DNA from: Periconia sp. R9002
Lineage: Eukaryota; Ascomycota; Dothideomycetes; Pleosporales; Periconiaceae
NCBI GenBank assembly: GCA_023627715.1
Contig: JAMAHW010000053.1
Span: forward strand, 211,988 to 275,987
Reading direction: 5' to 3'
Length of the DNA stretch: 64,000 nt
The notes under the pieces are model-generated. The model searched no databases. It saw only the letters and a program-made list of their open reading frames with translations, and was not told the DNA's origin. The position numbers and the translations under genes are program-made. This document shows, in pieces, positions 22,501 through 35,278 of this stretch (position 1 is its first letter; each line of letters begins with the position of its first letter).

Positions 22501-25361
22501 CCTTGCCAAACACAACTTCTCAGGGACTCAAAATCTTGTTCTGGAAGATTAATAAACCGATTTCCAAACGCTTTCCTGGTGATGACAGTCAGCACTATCA
22601 GTCGGCTCCAGGTTGTCTATGCACCTTGAAAGACGATCGCGACTGATGCAGCTGTATACACTTACCTTACCTTTTCCTCTTCAGCGGGTGAGAAAGCTTG
22701 CGACTGGATCGCTAGGTAAAGCTGTTTAGACTTATCGATGCGCATGTGCGACTCGAAACCCGACTGGTTCATAACCCACAAATAGAAGTCGAGTCCCTCA
22801 TCCAGTCCGACACCGAAATTTGCTAAAAATTTCCAGTCTTCAGGTTCATCGCTAGGCAAAGCCAGGAAATCGTAGTGATTACCAATGCCAAATTCTCGAG
22901 CTTTTTCTACAAGCTTGGGAAAGGGAATGTAGGTGTTTCGCAAAGCAGTTTGGTCGCCGGACTTACACTTAAATGCGTAGCCTGCTATTCTGTCTTTCGC
23001 CGCCTTGGTCATGCCCTTGTACAGACTCCAATTCTCATGCAAGGTAGCCAAGACTCGGTCGTTTTTATTAGCCAACAACCATTCAAAGTCTTTATGGAGC
23101 CCATTGGAACCGGTCGCGAAGAGGCGAGGGACTAGCGCCACATAGGCTGTCTGACCTAACCATTCGGCCAACTTCTTTTTTTCAAAAGGATTGAATTCCG
23201 CGAAGTAGTCGTTGTCCAGAAAGTGCGCCTCGCTGTAACCAGAGAAAAGCTGTTGCAGCTCTCCACCAAGAGAAATATCGGCATATACCGAGGTACCCTT
23301 GTGGAGGTACTCGCTGGTGGAACATACGAAGTAAATCTTTTTCATGTCGTCAGACGACAAGTGCACTCGCATGTTATAGAGGTAATGGAGCTGAGCAATG
23401 AGATGAACAGTCTGCGCCGAACTAAATCTGGCGTGGTAGTCGAAGATCCGCTCGAGAACGTTGGAGACGTCACAGTCCTTTACGCCAAGGAGTTCAAAGA
23501 GCCTTCTTCTCTGAGGACAAGCACAGGCTGTTTTCTCAACTAGGGACAGTGTTAATCCGGGTGGAATCACTGTTCCCAGGCTTGCAGGAAAGTAGATTGG
23601 TTCGTTCGACGAGGGGGCACACCGCCAGGTGTCGTCAGCCAAGGGGATCAGAGGAATCCTACCAAGGTCTCTTGCGTACTTTATGGTCCCCCTAGGCTCT
23701 TGTGGTTGGAGAATTACCTTGGCGAGATCGGAGCACCACTTCTTGCTTTGCATCTTCCTGCGAAGCAAATCTTCATCTTGCAGGATCTGGAGCTTTTCGC
23801 ACATCCACCCCCAATCAGGGGCAGTGACACCCAACGATAAGAGCGCCTCACGGACTGAGTTGGGATAATCAGAGGATACATAATCCCACGTATCCCCAAA
23901 CATCGGTTCACCATCGCGATCGTGCGCCCAGTCCAAGAATGTGAGATTTTCTGGCTCCCCGACGTCGCCGTCTCGATCCTTGATGACGGACGCTCCCCTG
24001 AGGTGCTCAATTATGCTCTCTGCTATGCTGTACCAGTAAGGGCTCCGGCCACTAGTGTTGTTATGGAGATAGAGCGGCCACGTATTTGCTAGCTCATCCA
24101 GATCTGAGTCCCCAAAGTTGAAGTTGTCGATAGCTTCCTCAAAAGCGAGCGGAATCGCGTCTGCAATGTTTCTGTTCCACAAGCTATTTTCGGCGACTGA
24201 TTGTCGATTCGACGTGGTAAGGAAATCCGCCTGAATAACAAACTGTGCACACGTTAGCAGAAGTGGTTAAGCCATCATATTGTCACACACCTTGAACCCA
24301 AAGTCCCCAAGAGGCAGATATGCAAAGGCGAGGTTCTGCTTTCGTATATAGGGCTTATACTTGCCCGACTTCTTCTTCACCGGAAACGCCAGAACTATGT
24401 CGGTCTCTGTAATATCTGGTCGTCGAGGTTCGATCCCCTCAAAATCAATGGTGGTCCGGTGTTTGTACAAGCGGCACGTAGTGTTGGCATTCACTTCCTT
24501 GAGCGACACGATGCCTGAATCGGGTGTCCAACCCACACGATGGAAAAGCTTTGAGATGACTGGGTAGCCATCCGATGACTCAAAGAGCGTGAGTTGAAGC
24601 TGTTCTATGCGCCGCATGAAAAGCATGAGGTCAGGAACAATTGCGTTGATATCCTCTCTAAGCGCAACTGAGAAATTTATCAGCCGATCGCAGATGTGGT
24701 CTAGGACGATAGTCGTCTGGTGTTCTTCCTCATGGTCGTCAAAGAAGTCTTCGTCCCACTGGGGTGTAATCATGCCGAGATCTCTCGTCTGATCCAGCTT
24801 GAAGTAGTATGGGGGAGAGCGTATATGTGCCCGATTGGCGATGTTAAAAACAGATTTGAAGCCGATGCCTTTTTCGCCGGTGTAGCCTTGGCCAGGTGTT
24901 TTAGAACTTCGCCCGGTCCGACATAGCGACTGAATGTTCTCTCTGGAGAACCCCACTTCATTGCATTCAATCTTGACATGTTTGGGAAAGACAGTGATCG
25001 ACACTGTTGGCGTCTTGCCCTTGGCATAGTTGTTGTCGTCAGCATTCTGAATAACTTCCATCAAGAACCGCGCGCGACTCGTATACAGGTCGGTTGATAT
25101 GCTAAGAATGTTATCTCTACTACATAGCAATAGTCGTAGAGGACTACGGCGGATCTCTCACATTTTGAGTGCCTTTGCTAAGTCTTCTCGAACCTCCTCG
25201 CTGCCTTCTATCGCTTGCAGCATGCCCTTGCGGCCTTTCTCTGCCTCCGCTATTGCTTCTCGCTTGAATGCATCTGTATAGGTGCCTTTGCGTCGCGCTA
25301 GCTCTTCGATGACAGCGCGCGCCTCCTTTTTGGTCGTCACAGGAACTAAATCCGTACCCAT
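19579..25361 (-). CDS. Giant GHKL-ATPase / NO VEIN-like protein with PD-(D/E)XK-like C-terminus
   Basis: Nine exons: 25361-25162, 25119-24291, 24242-22666, 22575-22297, 22248-21903, about 21846-21248, 21195-20202, 20138-19830 and 19773-19579. The protein is about 1,775 residues. The ATP-binding Bergerat fold is near the N-terminus: N-box EVIQNADDNNY (E88, N92, D95), G1-like CNEVGFS (120-124) and G2 GEKGIGFKSVF (148-158). The C-terminal domain matches the NO VEIN C-terminal family (Pfam NOV_C / DUF3883): GEQFVYTLL, NWTSSLRSRAG, SDFTYKD (D1647) and YRIEVKSTT (E1689, K1691), then SEIYVVLRISGL and a WRVYLDPYT end. D...ExK is the PD-(D/E)XK arrangement. The middle is long and sacsin/NOV-like, with a Ser/Pro-rich disordered stretch at exon 7. 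The exon 5/6 join is the least certain (acceptor 21846, 21843 or 21859); the first intron is only 42 bases. The cellular role is unknown in fungi. Confidence 0.88.
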
Positions 25362-26581
25362 GTTCCAGAGCTTTGAACAGTATAAATGGAAAGACTAAGA
25401 ATATCAGACAATGGATTTAACGAAGGAAAAAGCGTCTGAGGGATGAAGTGTGTGCTACCACGCATTCATAGGATTCGGCTACGTTAGTTTAAAAAGCTTA
25501 TCTAATTCTAAACCCCCCGCTGCGGCACAGCAACTGCGAGGTTGAAACACACAAGAGCACATACGGCAGTTACAGCCGTCGGTTATGCATGTGGTGGTTT
25601 CGTCGATGCCGTCGACTGTCAGTCCCCTGGTTGAGCGTGTATCCGATCAATCTGATAGGGAGACTACGCGGAGAGAGTGTGCGCTGTAATCAATGGTAGT
25701 AGCACTGAGTGATAGCGGTGGTCAAAGGCTAGGCTATGGAAGATAGTAGGCTGAAAATGGGACTGCTCAAGCTGATTGGGGCCGAATTTCAGACCCATAC
25801 AGCTCAGGGAGAAACCAGCGTGACCAGGCACAATCACGCCGGCTCATGCTGGTTTAAGGGGTTACTCAGCCACTACATACGGGGTGCCTGATTCCGGTTG
25901 TATGGGTATGGAAAATACTAGCTAATAAGTTTGTATTCAAAAGCTATATACATTCTGCCGCCATTTTCGGCGGCATAAGCCACCTTATTCATAGAGCATT
26001 GTCGTCGGTGGTGAGTCTGTATAGTGCGAACACCACCTGTCCTTGAGACAATATCAATGATTTGATGGGAGCGATTCGCGCCATGACGCGACAGGTTATT
26101 TTCAAAATTATTTACCATTATGCTTGTCAACCACTTAGTGCATAAAAGTTTGCGTGGCGACTGTGAACGCACCACTTTATACGCTCAGCATGTTAATCAG
26201 CTTCTTGGGGGCAGCACTGAGTATGGTTGAAATTAGAAATCTCTGATGCCTTCGAGGACGCGAGCAGAGCCTACCGACAGTGGCTGGCAGAAATTTAGAA
26301 CGAGAAAGCGAGGCTCTATCAGAGGCTGAGATGAGGTATCAGAACTGATTATCTCGTACATATGGGGGTGGAGCCAGTCACGTGCTTGTGTGCGGCACAG
26401 CACATGCATGCACAGCCTACCGTCACTCACCGGGGCGGGGTCGTCAATTCACGATTATGTCAATGTTGCTTCGTACTATCATCACGCACTCCTCTGATGA
26501 GCCTTTACACATCGTACGCTGAATCCGACTGTTTCTCCTTACAATCCTGCTCCGCTTCAAAACAGCCAGGACCGTTCAAGT
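25362..26581. other. Divergent intergenic region
   Basis: 1.2 kb separate two head-to-head genes. No RNA gene, repeat or supported frame is visible. It presumably contains both promoters. Confidence 0.5.
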
Positions 26582-28943
26582 ATGAGCACTGATAACCTAG
26601 TGCCGCAAGGGAACTTTCCGCAAAATGGGACAGTTGACTGGGTCCGCCTGTCCGGTGGTTTAGTTACTTTCACCATGGAGGCTATAGCTCGAATGTCTCG
26701 GAATGGAGTTGAACCTTTAGTGATTGTCCATGCTGTTCAAATCGCTCAAAGGCTTCCTCTAGGCCTTGCAGGGCAGGAGCGTGTAATAAATGCTATAAAC
26801 GCCTTGAAATCCTACGCAGGCTTCGGAAAGTTTCTGGAATTTGGCATTGGTCAAAGAAGCATTCCACGTATGCTTAGTAGCCAGCTTGAAGGCCTTGCTC
26901 TTGTGGCGATATGCGGAGCGCTCTCTGAGATATTTCATGAGGATTACGTCGCTCAAGTTCTGCACTATATCGTGCTTTACCTCAATCTGGATCGGGAAAC
27001 AACACCATCACTGCAAAGCTGGTCAAAGCTGGCCAAATCATGTGCTGGGACACTTGCAACCACCAATTTTGGTAAAAAGGCTGATGATTTCATGAGGTTT
27101 CATGGTTCAGAGAGCTATGTGTTTACTGAAGGAAACCATGGCGACTTTGACGAAAGATGGAGGGCATGTTCGTCTGCGGAGAGTATGGCAGAGGCACTCG
27201 TAACCCTTGGAAGCGTTGCTAAGGGAGAAATATCCTCCCTTACTATCGAAGGAGGGGCCGATACTGGATTCCTCGCGGCTGTCGCCGAATGGCTGTTCAA
27301 CATAAACATAGAAATCACCAATGAAAACGGAGCTGTGAAGTACACTACACCAGACGTTGGATCCAACATACACGCACGTTTCATCCTCAAAAATCGGTTC
27401 CCGGGATCATCTCAAAACATCAACCTAGATATATTTCGCTACCCGAGCAAAGTCGTCCGCCTTAAGGACGTGTCCCAAGATCTCTTTGCAAACGATCGGG
27501 ATCATGAACTAGTGGTCTGCGGCCGTGTACAATGGGATGAGTGCTTATCAGCATCGTTCAACCCCGCCTTCCAAGCCTTGTTGGAGTTGAGGGTGAACTT
27601 TAGGAATGCGCTCGGCTACGCAGCAAGAATATTTGAAGCTATCGCGAAGGCAGAAGAAGACGTCGACTTTGACACCCGAAAAAATTGGATCTTTTACAGT
27701 GATACAGGAAGCGGTTATGGATATCTTCAAAATCTGGCCCATTGGTTCCCGGAGCTGAAAGATGTAAAGTCTCAAGCTCAAACCGCTGCCGCCTGCACAT
27801 TTGTGGAAGCCTTACAGGGATATGAATCCGTGATTGCCGCGATAACCAATTCATGTAACTGTGTCATTTGTAATGGCACAGAGAGCAAAGTGCGAAGACA
27901 CTGCTATGTCCTCGTGTTAGAGACCGTTCTGCGGGCAGCACTCGTATTATCCAATGTCACTGTTGAGCCTAACCTACAGCCGAAGATAAGTGGTTTCAAA
28001 CGCCTGTATGAAAAGCAAATTCAAGCCAGACCACTTGATAATAACGCTTGTACGAAGTTGCGGGAAAGGTTGGGTTCAGCTGTCTGGGTGGTTGAGCCTG
28101 AAAGAGCGGATAATAAGCTCTATACAGTTGACCAAAGAGTGCGATTAATGATAGATGGAGCCGTGGGTTTATTCACCCACCTCAAAGGGCTGGAAGATAG
28201 TAGTAGCTGCGCTTGGTCAAGAAACGGGATCTGTGCGTACAGAGACATTCTCAAAAACTTTTCGGTCTACGACAGTTCTGGGTTTTGCCTTGGCCGGATC
28301 CATATTGTCCCAGGGAGAATCGAATGGCATGGTCAAGCCATCGACAAGATCCAAGACTGGTTTAAGGAGCAAGACTGGTTTAAGGAGCAAGACTTGGAGT
28401 TCCGATTGGGCAACAAAAAACGAATTATTTAACCCTCATGAATTAGATTTCGGACAGCCTTCGTTGCTAATGGAGGAAAGAGTCCCAACTTTCGGCATTA
28501 CATATCAGCTACCGAATTGCGGGAAATACGTTGTCAATATCCCACCGACTCACATCGCGAATCAAGCTTTGGCGAGTTATGGATTAGTTCATTGTCGACA
28601 TCTGCACCAAGGTAATCGCTGGTCAAGAGCAGTTGACGATTGTCCCCGCTATCAAGTCCAGACACATCTTGATAAAGAGGTATCCATCTACCGAATACTT
28701 GATGACAGTTCGACATTCGCTGTTCTGGAGCTTGCTCAAAACTTTTCTCCAACCTATCTCGTCGTATGTGACGATAGGTGCATCGAATGTGCTTTAAGAA
28801 CTTTGGTCCTTGAAGTCCCAACTGCAACAGCCGACAATGGCGAAGACGTTGGAGCTGAGCCTCATCCCCTAATTTTGCTTGTAAGATTTCAAACGTTCAA
28901 CCATATATTAAAGCTAAGGAATATACAGACATCATCCGAATGA
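26582..28943 (+). pseudogene. Unknown conserved fungal protein with an apparent one-base frameshift
   Basis: The frame from ATG 26582 runs 616 codons to 28432. It contains an EGGADTGFLAAVAEWLF block that I recognise from uncharacterised Pezizomycotina proteins, and a Cys patch NSCNCVICNG. The frame ends after two copies of an 18-base unit (CAAGACTGGTTTAAGGAG) and a third, partial copy reading CAAGACTTGGAG. The next frame, offset by one base, then stays open to 28943 with family-like sequence (NELFNPHELDFGQPS, YVVNIPPTHIANQAL, LASYGLVHCRHL). Compared with the first two units, the third has one extra T (28394-28395). Without it the two frames join directly. No intron of suitable length and phase was found. 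The gene is likely disabled or truncated, or the extra base is an error. The function is unknown. Confidence 0.65.
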
Positions 28944-29868
28944 CTAGAACCTTGCGCAGTTCCGTAGTCCAGAAATGAAATGTGGGATTAGCAGCTATCG
29001 AGAGGGAATACAGTTTCATCATCTGAAAGGCGGTAGGTAAATGTGTTAGTCGTGACACTTTCAAGTCTTGAAATAGCATGTCAAGAAAGCAAAAAAATCT
29101 GAGTGTTCTACCAAAGCAAACATCAGGACATTCATTATCGTACTATGTGAAGGTGTTTCATGTCATTTACTGCCCCACAGCAGCACTAACTAGTGTGCTA
29201 GTATACATCACGCACGCTACAGCCTTCATGACCAATCGCCAATCTGGAACAGTCTAATCGCTACGCCGTTAACTCATTATCAGGCATAACTTTGTCTGCG
29301 AATTGCTTTGAAGATCGCCAGCGTATCCCTGTCTACAGTTGTAGGTGAGGCTTAACGATTTTCATAACCTTGGCCAAAGCTTTGCATAAACTCCACATTC
29401 GTCGCGATTTTAAAGGCCATCATCATGTTGAATAACGTCATGTTATGCGAAAATGATAACTAAAAGCACTCTACGATATACAGTAGATATGTCCCTCTGT
29501 ACCGAAGATGCGGCAATCCAATATAGAGAAAAATATGCCGATGCGAAGTTGTTTTTATTCGTTGCCGCACACCAGGATACCTTACTCCAAATGCACTTCA
29601 AGATACATCCTACTAGGTATAGCATAATCTTGCATCATCAGTAGTGGTACGGCAACGGCAAAGCCGCGCAGGCAAGTCTACAATATAGGCATTCTATACT
29701 CAAAAAAGGAATAAACTTCATGCGTTGATAGCCGGTCCCACTACACGTGCATTGCCATGTTTCAATTATACTGTTTAGCGAGAGATGTCAGGGGAGATTG
29801 GACGTGTCCAAACAATGGTATGAAACAAACAAATTATCGACTGACATCAGCACACAAACGACATGAAG
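28944..29868. other. Intergenic, nothing recognised
   Basis: Short frames only. The downstream part is the xylanase promoter region; I found no exact GGCTAA xylanase-activator site. Confidence 0.4.
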
Positions 29869-29876
29869 TATATAAA
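29869..29876 (+). promoter_or_regulatory. TATA box of the xylanase gene
   Basis: TATATAAA sits 117 bases before the start codon at 29993, with a CT-rich tract (CTTTCTCC, CGTTCTTTTCC) between them, the usual layout of strongly expressed secreted-enzyme genes in ascomycetes. Confidence 0.6.
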
Positions 29877-29992
29877 CACCGCGGACCAACGCTGAGAAGG
29901 GGCACGGCAAGCTTTCTCCAAGCCTCTAAGCCCACAATCATTCGCTCGTTCTTTTCCTAAATCATTCGTTCATCCCTTCACTCATAATCATC

Positions 29993-30705
<713 letters not shown>

Positions 30706-31266
30706 AAGCTCTGAATAACAAGAGGAGGTATTTCCCCAAGATATAGGATCAGGTGTTACTGGACGTTTTTACCACTCGTGCAACAGTGGGGGTTTCCTTG
30801 TATATATCTTTCTTTAACGCGCATTTAGCTGCGCATTTTTCACGGCTGCGATGTGTTTGCACTTCTTGGGTATATTTATCATGGGGGCGTTCAGATGGTT
30901 TATGAACTGTAAACAAAAATAGGGGGGAATGTGTGAAAAAAGTTGTTACGAGTACTGAGATAAGTTCTCTCCAACTTTATGATAGTGCGATGAAGCTTTC
31001 ATGATGATTCGCGAGACAAAACCGAGATTGTATATATGTTTTCCCGCTTATTCCAGCATGAACATTTGCTTTTGAAGTGATAGCGAGGCTAAACAACTGA
31101 CACATAAGCCCCCTAGAGCAGTGCGGATATTATACATTAAGAAGAAGAAAATGAGTTCTGAAAGTAAGATTTGAGGAAAGATATTGTTTACTCCTATGCC
31201 GAAGCTTCGCCCATGCATTGGGGGGCTCTAGTTTAATGGCCGTGCCCTAGGCTTTGGAAAAATCAT
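30706..31266. other. Shared 3' region of convergent genes
   Basis: Lies between the xylanase and the ankyrin gene. AT-rich, with no supported feature. Confidence 0.45.
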
Positions 31267-33386
31267 TCAAGAGTGCCTTGCGCTCTGCTTTGATGGCAAA
31301 CTCGATACTTTGGCCTGAGCGCCATGGTCCACCAGAGGCATCAACAATCGTAGAGCCTCCGCTAGCTCGTACGCTGAGGTTTTCGAGGTTCGAGAAGCGT
31401 TGAAGTTCGCCATTGCGAAATTTAGGGCAGTCCATCCTGATTTGTTTTGTGTCTCTGTTCGGACTCGTTTGGAAACCAGAAACCTGACCGTCTTCATACA
31501 CGAGTGCTTTACAGCAAGCATAAGGGGAGTCTCCCCGCTGTTCGATTGGCAATCCATGTTAGCGCCTTCATAGTATAAGGTCGTAGCAAGGGACAGCAAC
31601 GTGTCGTCTTGACGATGTTTGTCGTAGTTCTTTGAAAGCAGATCGTATACCTGAGATCGAACAGTACCACTCTTGAAAGGCCAGACCGAGGCAAAACGCA
31701 TGACGGAGAAGCAGTAAGAAATCCGTCTGGAATCTTCAATAGAAAGCCGGTCGACGAAGGATAGTCCGAACATATCGAGAGATTTGGATAGTTTTCCGAT
31801 TATGTCGCTCATACCAGTGGGTTCTTTCACCAAATCAATCACCCAGTCAATTCGAAAATGTTCTCTCAAACAAAGAAAGTCAAGAAAATTCTTGCGCTCA
31901 GCATCCAGATGTTGAAAATTGAATTCCACGTTTCGCAGGTTCAATATCAAGCACATAAAGGCTGTCTTGTGTCGATAGTTTGCGCAGCCGCATTCGGTTT
32001 CTGTCAACACCTTGGAGTCCAGATAGAACAAAAACGTACGACCATTTTGGTCACGAAGATTACACTCTCTACCGAAGTGGTTGACAAGAGTCAGAAGCAC
32101 ATGTAACGGCGCACCAACATGGGTAGCAAAGAATAAAGCATCCCATCCCTCTCTCAGAAGAGTGTTGATTGGGGGGCATTTCAGATGGATCCTTTGAGCT
32201 TCTGTACTGATCGTAGAATGCACAATTTGCCTATGTATGCAACTCGTGTCTATGGAACAGCACTGTTGGAGTAGCGCACGATTGATGTATTGGACGTCGT
32301 CCTGTTGACGCACAAGAAAATGTGCGTCTGCCCGTCTGCAAGCTTCATGTTCGTTCTCACCAACTTTGAGTTCTGACAAGGTTGCGTCTTCCCGGGGAGC
32401 CAGAGATGTTTGAGAGATAGAGTGGCATACGGATGTGCCGATTGAGCTGAAAGAATAACGAAGGCTTAACGTGCGCTTGATCAGAGATCGTTCCGATGGT
32501 GTCCGGCCAAGCGTCTTGAGGATGCGCGAGATCTTCGAGGTACGACTGCACTGTGAAGGCGCTACACTCTTGTTGTCTATCTCGGGGTGGATATTGGTAT
32601 CTTGATCAGTGGAAGCATCTGACTCTGTATGTGAAGGCTCGTTGTATATCATTTTCAAACGCAAATCGATGCCTGGGGGGAATGAATGGGCGACAAAATT
32701 GAGCCTGTGGATTTCGCCTACTGAAATATTGCTCATGTGGAGGTTCTCGGTACGCTCAGATACCATACTGCTAGGAATAATTTGACCGGGATGTAGGAGA
32801 GCTGAAGGAAGGACATCCTCTCTATATTGTTCAAGGGGATCGGCTCGAGCGCGAATTTGTGCGAAAGACTGAGGGCTGATTGATATCTTCGAAAGTTGTT
32901 TGTGGTTTGCATCGTCGACAACGGACAATCTAGCCGCAGCATGCTTTTTGTGTCTTGCCCTGAACCTTTCAGATTCGAGCACACATCGCAAACGATTTTT
33001 CATTGTAGTTTTGTCAGAGGCACATAAGCCAGCCCATCCTGGCCCAAACAACTGTCGCATATTATGCTGTGCGGTTCGTTCACTAAAAGCATCAGTTTCT
33101 GTCCGGTTGAGTTGAGGGGATAAGCTCACATCCTTGGGGTTGCGTTCCTACTCAACACACTCAACAAATCAAAAATCTCGTGGAATTGCAGTCCACAAAA
33201 GCGTAACACAATTAGTCTTTTCAACCAACGTAGACTCCATGTGTGTGGTCTGCCACGCCCGGCATAACCGTCTTCTTCAATCGTCTTCTTTCGTTTCTTT
33301 ATCCCCAACCCGCTACCGACCTGCCACTGCCTTTGTCTATGTTTCTGGTGCTGTCGACCATTTTGAACTGGGCGCGTGGGGGCCAT
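31267..33386 (-). CDS. Clr5-like domain and ankyrin-repeat protein
   Basis: Two exons, 33386-33130 and 33082-31267. The 47-base intron is GTGAGC..TTTAG; the join gives TPRIERTAQHNMRQLFG, and the protein is 690 residues. Residues about 48-120 (RWLKRLIVLRFCGLQFHEIF, then RTAQHNMRQLFGPGWAG) resemble the Clr5 helical domain found at the N-terminus of many fungal regulatory and STAND-like proteins. The middle is polar and probably disordered (Ser-rich 190-260). Near the C-terminus are ankyrin repeats: NMDCQSNSGETPLMLAVKHS and KTVRFLVSKRVRTETQNKSG, followed by WTALNFAMANF. It is likely intracellular with a protein-interaction role. It ends basic, without a membrane segment. The exact function is unknown. 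Confidence 0.8.
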
Positions 33387-33628
33387 GTTCGCGTATTATG
33401 GCATAAATAGTCGTGGATCAAAACTTTGCCGCTCAGGGAGTCGTAAAACGTAGCAGCAAGTGGAGGCTGGCGAGCCGATTTAAACTTGGTTTCATTTGAG
33501 CGAATGTTCTGTTTTTAAATGTTAACTCGAATGCGTACAGAGGAGGTGGTAATCAACCATAGCCATAGGCAAGGAGCAAGGAACAAAATCTGATACAGGA
33601 GATTCGAGCGCAAGGCTTAGTCTGGGTA

Positions 33629-34059
33629 CGGGGGGGCGGCACATCGGGAGGTGACGATTCGGGCCTCTAGTGTACCATAGAAAAATGGCTAACAAGTAGG
33701 GTTGGCAGATATACGTTACGAGCTATACGTATATACGTATATACGTGTTTATATACATGACATAAAATGTATATAAAGTAACCTAAACATACGCTAATCT
33801 AATTAGGAACACGCTAAGCCTCTTATAGAAACGCATAGGTCACATTAAACTTTTCTAAGAAGCTTACTAATAAGTGGTCCTAGCGTTTTGGTTTTATACA
33901 CTTACAACGTATATACCGTATTTTACATATACACGAAAATTTTAAATATACGGTATATTGCACAACCCTACTAACAAGTAGAGCAAAATCTGAAGTTCTG
34001 GTTGATTGGACTCGACACCAACGGCACGATTCGTCACCTCCCGACGTGTCAACCCCCTG
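33629..34059. mobile_element. TA-flanked MITE containing a nested hAT-type MITE
   Basis: The left end CGGGGGGGCGGCACATCGGG and the right end reverse complement CAGGGGGTTGACACGTCGGG agree at about 27 of 33 positions and share GAGGTGACGA. TA dinucleotides flank both sides. The termini match the element at 9204-9437, including the run ACCCCCTGTA. Removing the inner insertion and one copy of its target duplication leaves about 149 bases. It is non-coding, and probably a Tc1/mariner-type derivative (inference from the TA flank). Confidence 0.7.
33697..33970. mobile_element. hAT-like MITE with 8-bp target duplication
   Basis: A 274-base AT-rich element begins TAGGGTTGGCAGATATACG and ends CAACCCTA; its reverse-complemented end reads TAGGGTTGTGCAATATACC. 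It is flanked by perfect 8-base direct repeats CTAACAAG at 33689-33696 and 33971-33978. An 8-bp duplication and TAGGGTTG-like ends are typical of hAT transposons. The interior is rich in TATACG/ATATAC steps that can fold back. It has no coding capacity. Confidence 0.85.
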
Positions 34060-35270
34060 TATCTCAACGGGGGAACGATGAGCGCAACAATTGTTTAGGA
34101 TCAAGGGCTTACCGCGGAAGTCGGCTAGGAACGCGATTGGTCTTCTCCATGTCGGGAACTTGTCGGGGAACGGCGGCATACCTCCCTACAATCTCGACAA
34201 AAAGAAAAGAACCCCTCCTCGAGTGCTTGGACATTGCTGCCGCACGGAAGGTCGCTTAGGAGGCGAAGCACCGCAAGAATTTTTTTTGGATACTAGCCTT
34301 GCCGATTGGCTAGGTTTTAAAGTCATTTTCGGAGCTGTATGCTATACCTTTGAGGCCTACAACAGCGTTAGGCATAATGATGCCATGTTGCGGTGAGGAT
34401 CGTCTACCACTACGCCCGTTCATCGCCTCCAGCGTGTTCGTCATGTTGTCGGCCCGCTTCCGGTGCCTGAACCCCGGCCCCTTTCCCCCTCCACGCCATC
34501 GTGACCTTTTCTCTATACTTTTCTATTCATTCCCCCTTCCGCCCCCCCCCCCCCCCCCCGGCTCCCGGTCATTTTCCTATCGTTTCCATATTTCCCTATT
34601 GAGTCCACCTGTATCGTATCCGCCTATTACAGAGGCGCTTGTTTTCCTCATATCTCTTCATCTCATTCTACCCACTTATTCCTATTAAGCCCTTTCGTCT
34701 TCCTTTACCAAAAAACAGTAGTTCTGATCCGTATTTCATGGAAGCCCCCAGTTACTATCCCCTACCACCTGTAGTCTAGTAAACATATATACACAAAAAT
34801 GTACCAGTGTGTAATGCTAGACTACGCTCACGTTGTTGTTGATGTTGTATGTATTTAATGTTTTTCGAAGTAACCTCCCGGAGGGTATTTAGACGTGCTG
34901 TGTTAAGGAAAGTATCTTATATATAAGCCTTTGCTGCGTAAGCGGTAATCTATCTAATCTCATATAGCCTATTCTTGCTGAAGGTGGTTGCCGCTGATTA
35001 AAAGGATGGCTCCGCCGGTTAAGGCAATCCTGTGCTGTTTGCAGTCCGAAGACTGAGGTGGATTACGCTCATGTTAGTGCGCCGTAGCTCACCTTTACAA
35101 CGACGCCGCCCACTGCGCAACAAATATCTCCTAACAGAGGATCTGCCCGCCTCTTATCCCTTCTCGGCTTTCTTCCGCCGCTAAACCGCAAATGTAAACG
35201 CAGGATATGGTCCTTCAATCCTCGTCTCGTCCAAAGGCAAGTATTGAGCGCAAGAAAGCACTGCGAGATG
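34060..35270. other. Intergenic with an 18-20 base C homopolymer
   Basis: No supported gene. A poly-C run at about 34542-34559 follows a pyrimidine-rich tract. Confidence 0.4.
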
Positions 35271-35278
35271 TATAAATA
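35271..35278 (+). promoter_or_regulatory. TATA box before the microprotein gene
   Basis: TATAAATA lies 109 bases before the ATG at 35387, with CTTCCTCCATCCCGACC between, a promoter-like layout. Confidence 0.5.

Noticed and set aside
28332..28446. Intron GTCAAG..ATTAG as explanation for the frame change
   Set aside because: Its phase would work, but it removes sequence matching the family (NELFNPHEL) and the donor is poor; the extra T is the simpler explanation.
31247..31552. 101-codon minus-strand frame overlapping the end of the ankyrin gene
   Set aside because: It is antiphase shadow of the ankyrin coding sequence.
34350..34690. Proline-rich 112-codon frame with a poly-Pro run
   Set aside because: The run comes from a C homopolymer; the surrounding sequence has no coding features.
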